This document shows positions 1 to 8,055 of a stretch of 24,051 bases of DNA, piece after piece. Position 1 is the first letter of the stretch. Every line of letters begins with the position of its first letter. This DNA comes from Bacteroidetes bacterium UBA7368 (lineage in GTDB: Bacteria; Bacteroidota; Rhodothermia; Rhodothermales; UBA10348), in assembly GCA_002469915.1 (NCBI GenBank), contig DKOG01000245.1:1-24051 (forward strand), written 5' to 3'. The notes under the pieces are model-generated. The model did not search any database. It was not told where the DNA came from and saw nothing but the letters and a program-made list of their open reading frames with translations. Both the position numbers and the translations under genes were made by a program.

Positions 1-1410
1 CCAGATTGGAGCCCAGAAGACGTACGTTATTCTGTTGTTAGATACTTAGCTTCTCCAATTCCAAACGCAAACGGTCCTCACGTAAGTGATCCACGCTCTG
101 GAGAGATCTTAGAAAGTGATATCAACTGGTATCACAATGTGATGCAGTTGCTACGTAACTGGTACATGATCCAGACAGCAGCCGTGAACCCGTCTGCTCA
201 GAAAGTCTTGTTTGAAGACGATGTCATGGCTGAGTTAGTCCGATTCGTGTCTGCTCACGAAGTAGGTCATACACTCGGTTACCAGCACAACATGGGTTCT
301 TCCTATGCCTACACGGTTGACCAGCTTCGTGACCCTGAATTTACGAGTACGCACGGTGTAGCTCCATCTATTATGGACTATGCCCGCTTTAACTACGTCG
401 CTCAGCCAGAAGACGGCGTCACGCAGTACAGCGCCCTTGTTGGCGAGTATGATGATTGGGCCGGCAAATGGACATACTCTTGGTTCGATGGCGATCGCAC
501 ACCAAAAGAAGAACGTCAGATTCTAAACCAGTGGGTAAAAGACCGTTCTGACGATCCTGCCATGTGGTTTGGAAGTGGTTTTGGCGATCCTCGTGTGCAG
601 ACTGAGAACATTTCTAATGACGAAATGGAAGCTTCTCATCTTGGTATTCTAAACTTGCAGCGCATTCTGGACAAGCTGATTGATTGGACAGAAGAAGAAG
701 CCAAAGATTACGCTCAGCTGAAAGAGCTGTATTCCAATGTTGGAGGACAGTACAGCCGCTATGTTGGTCACGTATCCTCAAATGTCGGTGGAGTTTACGA
801 GCAGCTCAAAACAACTGACCAAATGGGCACTGTTTATTCTCCAGTCCCCAAAGAGCGCCAAGCTCGCGCTGTACAGTGGATGGCAGACGAAGTATTCACC
901 ACACCAGAGTGGATGATCCGGGAAGATATTCTTCAGTTGATTGAAGGAAACGGTATTGTTAATCGTGTTCGAAGCTATCAGGTAGGCGGTGTTAGTCGTC
1001 TCCTCGATACTCAGAAACTTGCACGCATGATGGAAGGCGAAGCACGTTGGGGAAGCGATCAGTACAGTGTTACTGATCTGTTCGGCGATATGCGCGGATC
1101 TATTTTTTCCGAGCTAGCTAGTGCTTCCTCGGTGGATTCATATCGGAGAAACCTGCAGCGTGGTTATGTCACTGCAGTGGGTAACTTGATGGATGTTAAT
1201 TTCTCTGCGACGGGCTTTTTGGCCGATTACGGATACCAGAGCGTCAACTCCATGCAGTCCGACTTGAGAATGCTTGCAATGGGTGAACTAGAGACAATGC
1301 AGTCTCAGCTAGATCGTGCGGCATCTCGAACACGTGATTCCATGACTCGACTTCACTTGCGTGATCTGTCTTCTCGCATCGAAGAGATGCTTGATGCAGA
1401 CGACGACTAG
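1..1410 (+). CDS. Zinc-dependent metalloprotease (DUF5117/metzincin type), 3' part only
   Basis: The reading frame is open from base 1, so the gene enters from the left and only its C-terminal ~469 residues are visible. The zinc site HEVGHTLGYQHN begins at visible residue 86 (ligands H86, H90, H96; catalytic E87). It is followed by PSIMDYARFNYVAQPEDG, which supplies the Met-turn of a metzincin-like fold. The upstream stretch DPRSGEILESDINWYHN is typical of the large secreted DUF5117-type zinc proteases of Bacteroidota and relatives. These are usually exported and 800-900 residues long, so roughly half is missing here. The C-terminal ~250 residues are helical and are the usual extension of this family. 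The first internal ATG (139) is not the true start, since family sequence continues before it. The substrate is unknown; general extracellular or periplasmic protein digestion is the likely role. A strong terminator follows at 1441. Confidence 0.9.
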   Translation, partial: PDWSPEDVRYSVVRYLASPIPNANGPHVSDPRSGEILESDINWYHNVMQLLRNWYMIQTAAVNPSAQKVLFEDDVMAELVRFVSAHEVGHTLGYQHNMGSSYAYTVDQLRDPEFTSTHGVAPSIMDYARFNYVAQPEDGVTQYSALVGEYDDWAGKWTYSWFDGDRTPKEERQILNQWVKDRSDDPAMWFGSGFGDPRVQTENISNDEMEASHLGILNLQRILDKLIDWTEEEAKDYAQLKELYSNVGGQYSRYVGHVSSNVGGVYEQLKTTDQMGTVYSPVPKERQARAVQWMADEVFTTPEWMIREDILQLIEGNGIVNRVRSYQVGGVSRLLDTQKLARMMEGEARWGSDQYSVTDLFGDMRGSIFSELASASSVDSYRRNLQRGYVTAVGNLMDVNFSATGFLADYGYQSVNSMQSDLRMLAMGELETMQSQLDRAASRTRDSMTRLHLRDLSSRIEEMLDADDD

Positions 1411-1440
1411 TCGCTGATTGAACATCAGGTATTGGTTTTT

Positions 1441-1480
1441 GGCGCGGCGGGTGAGATCTCTCAACCGCCGCGCCTTTTTT
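1441..1480 (+). terminator. Rho-independent terminator after the metalloprotease
   Basis: A perfect 10-bp GC-only stem (GGCGCGGCGG at 1441-1450 with its complement at 1465-1474) is followed at once by six T (1475-1480). The loop contains a second small inverted repeat (TGAGA/TCTCA). It lies 31 bases after the stop codon of the upstream gene and ends that transcript. Confidence 0.9.
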
Positions 1481-1595
1481 ATGATCGAAACTCTTTCTGG
1501 GAATATCATGACAGGTACGGAAAAGTGGAATGAAATCACCCTAGAGACCGTCTAACCCGTATAAACTGTTTTTTGAATCAACTCTCCGCCAAGAA

Positions 1596-3242
1596 ATGAT
1601 CCATACCGCTCAACGAAGTCTGATTATCGCGTTTTTCGCGCTCTTCTCGTTTGTGCTTCTACCCGTATCTGCCCAGAACACATTAGAGCCAGTCGACCAA
1701 GAAGTGGTCGATATGATTCGTACTGAGGGATTGGAAAATAGCAACGTAATGAACTATATGTCCTGGATGACTGACGTTTTCGGACCTCGTCTTACAGGAT
1801 CACCTGAGCTCGATGCCGCATCGGATTGGGCGCTTGAGACGTTTACTGAAATGGGTCTGGAAAACGCCCATCGCGAAGAGTGGGGTCCCTTTGGAAGAGG
1901 ATGGACGCTCAAGCATTTCAATATTGAAGCAAGATCGGATTACGGTATGTTTACGCTAACGGCCTATCCGAAAGCATGGTCTCCTGGAACGGATGGACAT
2001 GTGGAAGGAGAAGTGGTCTTGGTATCAGCCGAGACGATGGAAGAAGTGGAAGCGTTTCGAGGGAAACTAGCTGGCAAAGTCATCCTTACACAGCAAATAC
2101 GCGAAACGGAAGAGCCTTTTGAAGCAATTGCTAATCGCCACAGCGATTCTGCTCTGTTGGATATGGCAAATGCTGCTCCTCAACCTGCTTCTGGAAATAG
2201 AAGGCGATTCGGTCGTGGAAACCGCGAGGTCTCCACAGCTTTTCGTAATCTCATTCTAACGGAAGGAGCCATCGCCGTTCTGGATCGTGGCTCGAAAGGA
2301 GACTACGGTACGATCTTCGTCTCTAGCGCTGCTGTTCCAAGTGATCCTGCAGCCGGATTTGGTGGGCCGCGTGCACAGCATATGGATGCCCCGGATACCC
2401 CGCCGCAGTTTACAGTGGCCGTTGAGCACTATAACCGGATGCTGCGCATGATGGAAAAAGGCATCGAAGTACGAGTACATGTCGATTTGAAGGTCGAATT
2501 CAAGGATGATGACCTCATGGAATACAATATCATTGCTGAAATTCCCGGTACAGACCCGGAAATCGGTGATGAAATCGTCATGCTAGGTGCTCACTATGAT
2601 TCTTGGCATGCAGGCACCGGGGCAACGGACAATGCTTCAGGTTCAGCAGCTATGATGGAAGCCATGCGCATCCTTAAAAATGTATACGCTGAAAAAGGCG
2701 TTGGGCCTCGTCGCACTATTCGCATTGCATTGTGGACGGGTGAAGAGCAAGGCTTGCTAGGATCTCGAGCATACGTGACTAGTAATTTTGCTGAGTCTGC
2801 AGGACGCGGACAGCCGCCAACGACCTTCCTGGATGACTACGATAAGTTTTCGGCCTACTACAATATGGATAACGGAACGGGTCGAATCCGAGGTGTACAT
2901 ATGCAAGGTAACGAAGGTGTGGCCCCCATTTTCCGTCAGTGGTTATCTCCATTCCACGATCTAGATGCTGCTACGCTCACGATGAATGGTACAGGTGGTA
3001 CGGACCATCTTGCGTTCGATGGGGTGGGACTTCCTGGCTTCCAGTTCATTCAGGATCGGATTGCCTACAGCCCGAAAACACATCATTCAAATATGGACGT
3101 ATACGATCACACGATTCCGGATGACTTGAAACAGGCTGCTACGATTATCGCTGCATTTGCCTATCACACATCTGAGCGTGACGAAAAGCTTCCTAGGAAG
3201 CCACTACCTGCGCCAGCTGTGGCACAGCCATCGGGCCGGTGA
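1596..3242 (+). CDS. Secreted M28 family zinc aminopeptidase with PA-like insert
   Basis: 548 residues. It begins with a signal peptide (hydrophobic residues ~9-24, ending VSAQ near residue 27), so the enzyme works outside the cytoplasm. The C-terminal half carries the co-catalytic two-zinc centre of peptidase family M28: H333 in LGAHYDSW, bridging D345 in TDNASG, E383/E384 in TGEEQG, D425 in YNMDNG and H497 in THHSNMD. All five ligand positions and the catalytic Glu are present, so it should be active. Residues ~128-290 look like the protease-associated (PA) insert common in this family. The expected reaction is removal of N-terminal residues from peptides; specificity cannot be read from sequence. 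It follows another exported protease but is separated from it by a terminator, so the two are probably independent transcription units. The ATG at 1596 gives a complete signal peptide; no clear ribosome binding site is visible, which is normal for this group. Confidence 0.92.
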   Translation: MIHTAQRSLIIAFFALFSFVLLPVSAQNTLEPVDQEVVDMIRTEGLENSNVMNYMSWMTDVFGPRLTGSPELDAASDWALETFTEMGLENAHREEWGPFGRGWTLKHFNIEARSDYGMFTLTAYPKAWSPGTDGHVEGEVVLVSAETMEEVEAFRGKLAGKVILTQQIRETEEPFEAIANRHSDSALLDMANAAPQPASGNRRRFGRGNREVSTAFRNLILTEGAIAVLDRGSKGDYGTIFVSSAAVPSDPAAGFGGPRAQHMDAPDTPPQFTVAVEHYNRMLRMMEKGIEVRVHVDLKVEFKDDDLMEYNIIAEIPGTDPEIGDEIVMLGAHYDSWHAGTGATDNASGSAAMMEAMRILKNVYAEKGVGPRRTIRIALWTGEEQGLLGSRAYVTSNFAESAGRGQPPTTFLDDYDKFSAYYNMDNGTGRIRGVHMQGNEGVAPIFRQWLSPFHDLDAATLTMNGTGGTDHLAFDGVGLPGFQFIQDRIAYSPKTHHSNMDVYDHTIPDDLKQAATIIAAFAYHTSERDEKLPRKPLPAPAVAQPSGR

Positions 3243-3317
3243 GCTTTATTTCAGTGTAAAATTCGGGTTACACATCGAACCCGAAGGATGATAGCCCCAA
3301 CTATCTCCTGACACCAA

Positions 3318-3364
3318 GGGGCGGCGAAGATGGTGATTTAAATCGCCATTCGCCGCCTCTTTTT
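3318..3364 (+). terminator. Rho-independent terminator after the M28 peptidase
   Basis: Stem GGCGGCGAA (3320-3328) pairs with TTCGCCGCC (3349-3357). It is extended inward by ATGGTGAT/ATCGCCAT with one G-T pair after a one-base bulge, and is followed by C then TTTTT (3360-3364). It lies ~75 bases after the peptidase stop and before the MFS gene. Confidence 0.85.
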
Positions 3365-3417
3365 AATATTATGAGGCATCTGAAAAACAACCCTTTTCAA
3401 CACCACACAGTCTTTCC

Positions 3418-4623
3418 GTGAAAACCAGGAATATGTTTTTCCTTGCGACAGCCGTACTGCTGTCGATGTCTTTGTGGTTTTCCGCTTCGGCCGTCGTGCC
3501 TCAACTTGCTGAAGAGTGGAGTCTATCGACGTCCATGCAAGCTTGGATGACGATGAGTGTACAACTGGGATTTGTAGCTGGAGCATTATTCAGTGCTATC
3601 CTCAATCTCTCGGACCGCTTTTCCGCGCCTCGTGTGGTCGCCTTCAGCGCCACCCTCGGCGCCGTCTTCAATGCGTGTATCCCTCTTTTTTCTAAGGGGC
3701 CTGAATCGGCTCTGGTATTTCGATTCCTGACGGGGGCCATATTAGCGGGAGTATATCCTCCCGGAATGAAGATTATGGCCAGCTGGTGTAAGGAAGACAG
3801 GGGTAAGTGCATTGGCATGCTGGTCGCTGCACTTACACTGGGCTCCGGTATGCCTCATTTACTTAAAGCCCTTTCCGCTACATCGACAGCGCTTCCTATG
3901 TGGCATCAGGTACTGTATGGAACGTCAGTCCAATCACTCATTGCTGCAGCCATTGCGCTATTTCTGATTCAGTCTGGCCCGCATCTAGGTCAAACCTCCC
4001 AGTTCGACTGGCGTCAAGCTACTTCCGGGCTCACGGACCGGCCTACACGGCTGGCCAACTTCGGCTATTTCGGGCATATGTGGGAGTTGTACGCTATGTG
4101 GGCTTGGGTGCCCGTCATGCTCCTTGTAAGCTACCGTGCTGCTGGATACAGCGATACAGCCGCAGGACTTGCTGCATTTGGTGTTTTTTCAGCAGGAGGG
4201 GCCGGCTCGTTCCTCGCCGGTATTTGGGCGGACAAGATTGGCCGCACCCGCATTACGAGTATCGCTCTCGGAGTCTCTGGCACCTGTTGTCTCATTGCAG
4301 GTCTTTTTTTGAATCAGCCCATTCTTCTGACTATGGTCTGCCTCATCTGGGGAGTGGCTGTAATAGCGGACTCTGCCCAGTTCAGTGCAGCTGTATCAGA
4401 ATTGGCAGACTCACGATATGTAGGCACGGCACTTCAGGTCCAAACCAGCCTAGGTTTTCTCCTCACCTTGGTGACGCTTCAATTAACACCCATTTTAATC
4501 GATAAGGTCGGATTCGAGTGGGTCTTCCTTCTTCTCATACCTGGGCCAATTGTTGGAATAGTCTCTATGCTCAAGCTTCGTAGTGACCCCCGGTCTTCTC
4601 AAATGGCCTCAGGGAATCGGTAG
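3418..4623 (+). CDS. MFS transporter, 12 membrane segments
   Basis: 401 residues with about twelve hydrophobic helices and a short cytoplasmic tail. A motif-A-like loop is seen after helix 2 (LSDRFSAPRV) and again at the start of the second half (WADKIGRTRI), the internal duplication expected of a major facilitator superfamily permease. The N-terminus (LWFSASAVVPQLAEEW) resembles the CynX/NimT-like branch of drug/anion permeases, but the substrate cannot be assigned. The start used is GTG at 3418. A 16-codon frame starting at ATG 3371 ends in TGA overlapping this GTG (GTGA) and could couple translation, though this may be chance; ATG 3433 is an alternative start five codons on. The gene converges with the CHAT gene: only three bases separate the two stop codons, and no terminator hairpin is visible between them. 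Confidence 0.88.
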   Translation: MKTRNMFFLATAVLLSMSLWFSASAVVPQLAEEWSLSTSMQAWMTMSVQLGFVAGALFSAILNLSDRFSAPRVVAFSATLGAVFNACIPLFSKGPESALVFRFLTGAILAGVYPPGMKIMASWCKEDRGKCIGMLVAALTLGSGMPHLLKALSATSTALPMWHQVLYGTSVQSLIAAAIALFLIQSGPHLGQTSQFDWRQATSGLTDRPTRLANFGYFGHMWELYAMWAWVPVMLLVSYRAAGYSDTAAGLAAFGVFSAGGAGSFLAGIWADKIGRTRITSIALGVSGTCCLIAGLFLNQPILLTMVCLIWGVAVIADSAQFSAAVSELADSRYVGTALQVQTSLGFLLTLVTLQLTPILIDKVGFEWVFLLLIPGPIVGIVSMLKLRSDPRSSQMASGNR

Positions 4624-4626
4624 CGA

Positions 4627-6648
4627 TTAAGCAGGTGGGCCGATGTGTATGAACCCAGACCAGTAGTAAGGATGTGAAATCGGCCCTGGATCATTCAGTA
4701 GATAAAGTTTAGCCTTTCTAATCGATACGGGAATATTGGCACTTGGATAATAATTTGAATAAAAGTGCTGCATAAATACTCTGCTCCCGACGTCGTCAGA
4801 AGGCCAAATTGATGCTATTATGTTTTTTGCACCAGCAAATAGAAAACCGTGAATGAATCCAGAAAGGCTTGACTGGGCCTTGTTACTTCCTCTGGCAGTG
4901 TCACAAGAACTTAGGACGACTAGTTCAGGGTTAAGGTTTAGGCTAAATATTTCACTCGCGTATAATATGCCATCCTCAGGGTGTGACTCTGACACGTTGA
5001 GTAAAATGCCAGATTCCAATGGGGTTTTGATTGAGGAAAAACTGTGGGTAGCAATATGTAATATTCGATAGTCGTCCAGGGATTGATTTTTGAAATCGAA
5101 CTCAGAAACGGAATCACGCAACCAGAAATTTGATTTACCTGATATGGTTCGATTTGATTTTTTCTCACCAAAAAGGCTTTTTAGCATTGATACCTCATCA
5201 ATAGTACCAGCTAATGGTTCCACTGAGTTGCCCATACTTCCTTCATTGTCGTAAAAAGATGAAAGAAATCTAAGAGTGGAAGCACTCGGAGTGTGTTTTG
5301 AGTCAAAAACTGGTGCGATAGCTAGAATGTCTTTCTCATATTGACGGCTAACCACGGATTCTTGATCAGTGAATGCCGAAGCGGAGTAAGAGTACGAAAA
5401 AGAGTAGTCTGAGATTAAATATGTATATGGCCCTTGTATTGATTTTTTATCAGAAATAAGACTCTCAAACGAGATGGTTTGTGTGGTTTTATTTGGTATT
5501 ACAACAATTCGAGACTCTGTTAGGTGGGGCTGCAATGGGAAAAATAAACGTCGGTATATAGTCTCGCTGGGGACTACAAAATCCGTTGCAAGACTGGGAT
5601 TCATAGCATTCAAAAGAGCATCAACTTGTTCTTTGATTTCACTTTCTAAACCCAAGTTTTCGAGAGCAACTGATTTGTTACCTGCAATTAATACGTATAG
5701 CGAATCATTGGATGAGAAATATTGTAATAAATTAGCCTTGTTTAATGTCAAGTAATCAATCGTGCTATTAGTATAGTAACTAGTTCTTGAACTTCTGAAA
5801 TCCCTGTAGAGGGGATAAGTATTAGACAGTTTGGATTTTAAGACTGCTAGCTCTTGTCGCCAATGGAACTGATCCGTTTTGTATTGATGAGTTGAATCAG
5901 ATAGTTCATGCCAGGAATATTCTTTCCGCTTTGAATCGACCAACTTGGAAATGATAGATTTAGCATCCTCTATCGTCTCTATCGGTGCACCAGCTTTATT
6001 CATTGCATCAAGCTCGTTGAGCTGTGTCTGAAGTAGCCAGATTGAACTGTAATTTGCGATCTCCAATGCGCGGTAGAGGTATATGTCCTCTTGTGTGTAC
6101 CTATACAATACAATCAGGTTGTTGAGTGACCTCTGAGTGACGGTGGTTGATTCTTGTTCAATTGCCCCACCAGTGATTTCTGCATATGGATTTGACATAG
6201 ACTCATCTAATACAAGCAATGCCACTTCATCTGCTTCATTTGCTGATATGAGAAAAGAAGAGTTATGATGCTGTTGAGCTAGCGCAGCAAAGCTATCGGA
6301 TATGAGTCCAAGTGCGGAAAGCACATCACTCAGGTTAAAAAAACGGTGTTCTCGAAAGAAAGAGTTATCTAGTTTCCCCCTGAGAACTCCAGTGGAGGCG
6401 AAGATTGATCTGTCGGCATACACAATAGCAAGAGAGTCGTCACCAACTCTGCTGAGGGCCTCAGCGAACTCGCGCAACTGCTTGCCCCGCTCGATGTCGA
6501 TAATATCGTTGGAAAGTGATTTACTTTTGTTTGACTCATTCTCGAAAGAAATCGCTTTTGTGATAAATCCTTTTCTTACCAAATTGGTAGGTATTAAATG
6601 GTTTATATATGAACAAGGATCGGATATTCTATTCCTACACAAAAACAT
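4627..6648 (-). CDS. CHAT-domain (caspase-like) protease, downstream part of a split TPR-CHAT gene
   Basis: 673 residues as drawn. Residues ~1-330 are mostly helical and continue the superhelical region of the upstream TPR frame. Residues ~370-672 form a CHAT (caspase HetF-associated with TPRs) domain. Its catalytic dyad is visible: H535 in LHIATHS and C582 in VLSSCDTARG, 47 residues apart. The rest of the usual signature is also there (DGILYASEIFSL before the Cys block, FLFAGAKNIIASIWPSDD after it, HPYYWSGFIHIG at the end), so the protease should be intact. CHAT proteins cleave protein substrates, often under control of a partner or of their own TPR sensor; the target is unknown. The frame is in phase with the TPR gene at 7752-6658, and the Met used here as start is really a TPR consensus residue. 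If translated alone it would need re-initiation nine bases after the TAA. The DNA is visibly AT-richer than flanking genes (17 G+C of 60 at 5401-5460 against 30 of 60 at 4261-4320), suggesting transfer. Confidence 0.85.
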   Translation of the reverse strand: MFLCRNRISDPCSYINHLIPTNLVRKGFITKAISFENESNKSKSLSNDIIDIERGKQLREFAEALSRVGDDSLAIVYADRSIFASTGVLRGKLDNSFFREHRFFNLSDVLSALGLISDSFAALAQQHHNSSFLISANEADEVALLVLDESMSNPYAEITGGAIEQESTTVTQRSLNNLIVLYRYTQEDIYLYRALEIANYSSIWLLQTQLNELDAMNKAGAPIETIEDAKSIISKLVDSKRKEYSWHELSDSTHQYKTDQFHWRQELAVLKSKLSNTYPLYRDFRSSRTSYYTNSTIDYLTLNKANLLQYFSSNDSLYVLIAGNKSVALENLGLESEIKEQVDALLNAMNPSLATDFVVPSETIYRRLFFPLQPHLTESRIVVIPNKTTQTISFESLISDKKSIQGPYTYLISDYSFSYSYSASAFTDQESVVSRQYEKDILAIAPVFDSKHTPSASTLRFLSSFYDNEGSMGNSVEPLAGTIDEVSMLKSLFGEKKSNRTISGKSNFWLRDSVSEFDFKNQSLDDYRILHIATHSFSSIKTPLESGILLNVSESHPEDGILYASEIFSLNLNPELVVLSSCDTARGSNKAQSSLSGFIHGFLFAGAKNIIASIWPSDDVGSRVFMQHFYSNYYPSANIPVSIRKAKLYLLNDPGPISHPYYWSGFIHIGPPA

Positions 6649-6660
6649 TGCTTTATTTTA
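6649..6660 (-). other. In-frame TAA plus three codons splitting the TPR-CHAT gene
   Basis: On the minus strand the order is TTG (Leu), TAA stop (6660-6658), AAT, AAA, GCA, then ATG at 6648. The TPR and CHAT frames are in the same phase. Read through, the segment gives FKRSDSL-stop-NKAMFLCR, which aligns without gaps to helix B of the preceding repeats (YKRALSFHQMSLEYK, HNQALKYHQIALEHR, VEEALESLEEALEIK). The stop replaces the position filled by H, H and L in those repeats and often by Tyr in TPRs; TAT or TAC to TAA is one base change. A nonsense mutation or a sequencing error is the simplest explanation; programmed readthrough is possible but has no supporting context. Confidence 0.85.
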
Positions 6661-7752
6661 CAATGAATCTGAACGTTTAAAATTACCGTTGTGCGAATAT
6701 ATATTAGCAAGGAAGCTAAGGCTGTTAATGTAGGTCGAGTGTTCTTCTCCTAGCAGGAGTAGTTTTATCTCAAGCGCCTCTTCGAGGCTCTCAAGCGCCT
6801 CCTCTACTTGATCGAGAAAGAAAAACGACTTCCCAATGTTATGCAAAGAATGAGCCACGCTAATATGACTCCCCAGAGTTTGGCGGCGGTGCTCAAGGGC
6901 GATTTGATGATACTTGAGTGCCTGATTATGCTGCCCGAGATCATTAAGTAGTACCCCAATATTATTGTGGGAGGTGGCAATGTCGGGATGCTGTTCGTTT
7001 AGGTGAGCACTTTTGTATTCAAGTGACATTTGATGAAAGGACAGAGCTCTTTTGTAGTCGCCATATTTCCAATAGACGTTTCCAATATTGTTTAATGTTG
7101 CTGCCCTCTTTACATGATCAATTGAATCATTTCCTCGTCTAAATTCTAGAGCAAGATTGTAGTAGCCAAGTGCTTGCTCTAGAAGGTTTTGTTCATGCAA
7201 GTTCAGTCCTTTTAGATGAAGCAGATCCCCATAAATTTCAGGATAGATATGCCTATGCGGCGCGAAAAAGTCTAGACAATCGTTTATTAGAAGCTCTGCT
7301 TCGCGATATTTACCATTTGATAGGTCCATTCGTGCATAGCCACTTTTAAATAGATGATTTAAAATAGACCTGAGGGGAATTGAGATCGAAGATTCCAAAC
7401 TAATTTGTTTGCGAAGACTATCAATTTTTTCGGAATCCCTTGATGTCGCAAACAGTTTTAAAACTCCAGAAAGTGAGGCTACCAACTCTATATCTTCCCC
7501 CGTGATTATGGCTCTCTCGAGTGAGATTAGGAAGTATTCTGAGGCGATTTCAAAATTAGCATTAAACTCCGCTTGGTATGCTTGACTCAAATTTAGCCGC
7601 GGTTGAATGCTAGCCATTGCAAGTCTGGATTCATCACCGACAATCGGAGGGTAGTTCTCTGGAGCTGGGGCTTCCGGCTCTTTGGAAATAGCCAGAAAAG
7701 AGACACCAGCGATGAGTATGACGCTGAGGAAAGAATATGTGAGTGCTTTCAT
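6658..7752 (-). CDS. Tetratricopeptide repeat protein, upstream part of a split TPR-CHAT gene
   Basis: 364 residues. Residues ~4-23 form a hydrophobic signal or membrane anchor (SFLSVILIAGVSFLAIS) and are followed by a Pro-rich linker (PEAPAPENYPP), so the protein is exported or anchored facing the periplasm. From about residue 70, and most clearly from ~170 to the end, it consists of TPR units; the last four show the ~42-residue period of kinesin-light-chain-type TPRs (repeated (H/N)NIG..., ALxxHQxxLE patterns). The final repeat is cut off by TAA in the middle of helix B, and the missing second half is encoded directly downstream in the same phase, before the CHAT domain. TPR arrays in TPR-CHAT proteins usually bind the regulator or substrate. 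There is no Shine-Dalgarno sequence. The gene is divergent from the sulfatase at 8056. Confidence 0.82.
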   Translation of the reverse strand: MKALTYSFLSVILIAGVSFLAISKEPEAPAPENYPPIVGDESRLAMASIQPRLNLSQAYQAEFNANFEIASEYFLISLERAIITGEDIELVASLSGVLKLFATSRDSEKIDSLRKQISLESSISIPLRSILNHLFKSGYARMDLSNGKYREAELLINDCLDFFAPHRHIYPEIYGDLLHLKGLNLHEQNLLEQALGYYNLALEFRRGNDSIDHVKRAATLNNIGNVYWKYGDYKRALSFHQMSLEYKSAHLNEQHPDIATSHNNIGVLLNDLGQHNQALKYHQIALEHRRQTLGSHISVAHSLHNIGKSFFFLDQVEEALESLEEALEIKLLLLGEEHSTYINSLSFLANIYSHNGNFKRSDSL

Positions 7753-8055
7753 GAGAGGGGAGGGTTGGTTGCTCCTTTAGAGGGGCTCACCGATGTCATT
7801 GCAACATCACTAGCCGAAATAGGAGGCTGCAGGCTGCCGAAAAGAGGTCCTCATTTCCTTATAAAACGTAATGGTAGGCCCGATGTGCGCCATTTATCCA
7901 TCATTACGAAAGAGGGGAGTAACTTCTGGATGCCTCGTGAGATGATCACCAAAGACATTTTGATTTCAGCGAAAGTCCCGATCACCCCTGGAGATTATTT
8001 GGTTTAGCTGACCGGTATATTGGATGAAACGGCTCTCGATCTTACGTACAACAGC
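7753..8055. other. Divergent intergenic region with a possible gene remnant
   Basis: This 303-base region separates the TPR-CHAT gene (-) from sulfatase 1 (+) and must hold promoters for both. A plus-strand open frame that starts inside the TPR gene (7603) runs on to a TAG at 8005-8007. Its second half, from about 7765, has a protein-like composition (ending SAKVPITPGDYLV), but no family is recognised and there is no plausible start within the intergenic part. It may be the 3' remnant of a gene displaced by the AT-rich TPR-CHAT insertion, or chance. No convincing promoter, hairpin or repeat was found. Confidence 0.3.

Noticed and set aside
3900..4505. A 201-codon plus-strand frame inside the MFS gene.
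   Set aside because: It overlaps the transporter frame over its whole length, is rich in Cys, Arg and His as expected of a shadow frame, and has no recognisable domain.
4627..7752. A Craspase-like (type III-E CRISPR) TPR-CHAT component.
   Set aside because: No cas genes, repeats or spacers are in the window, and the N-terminal export signal argues against a cytosolic CRISPR partner.
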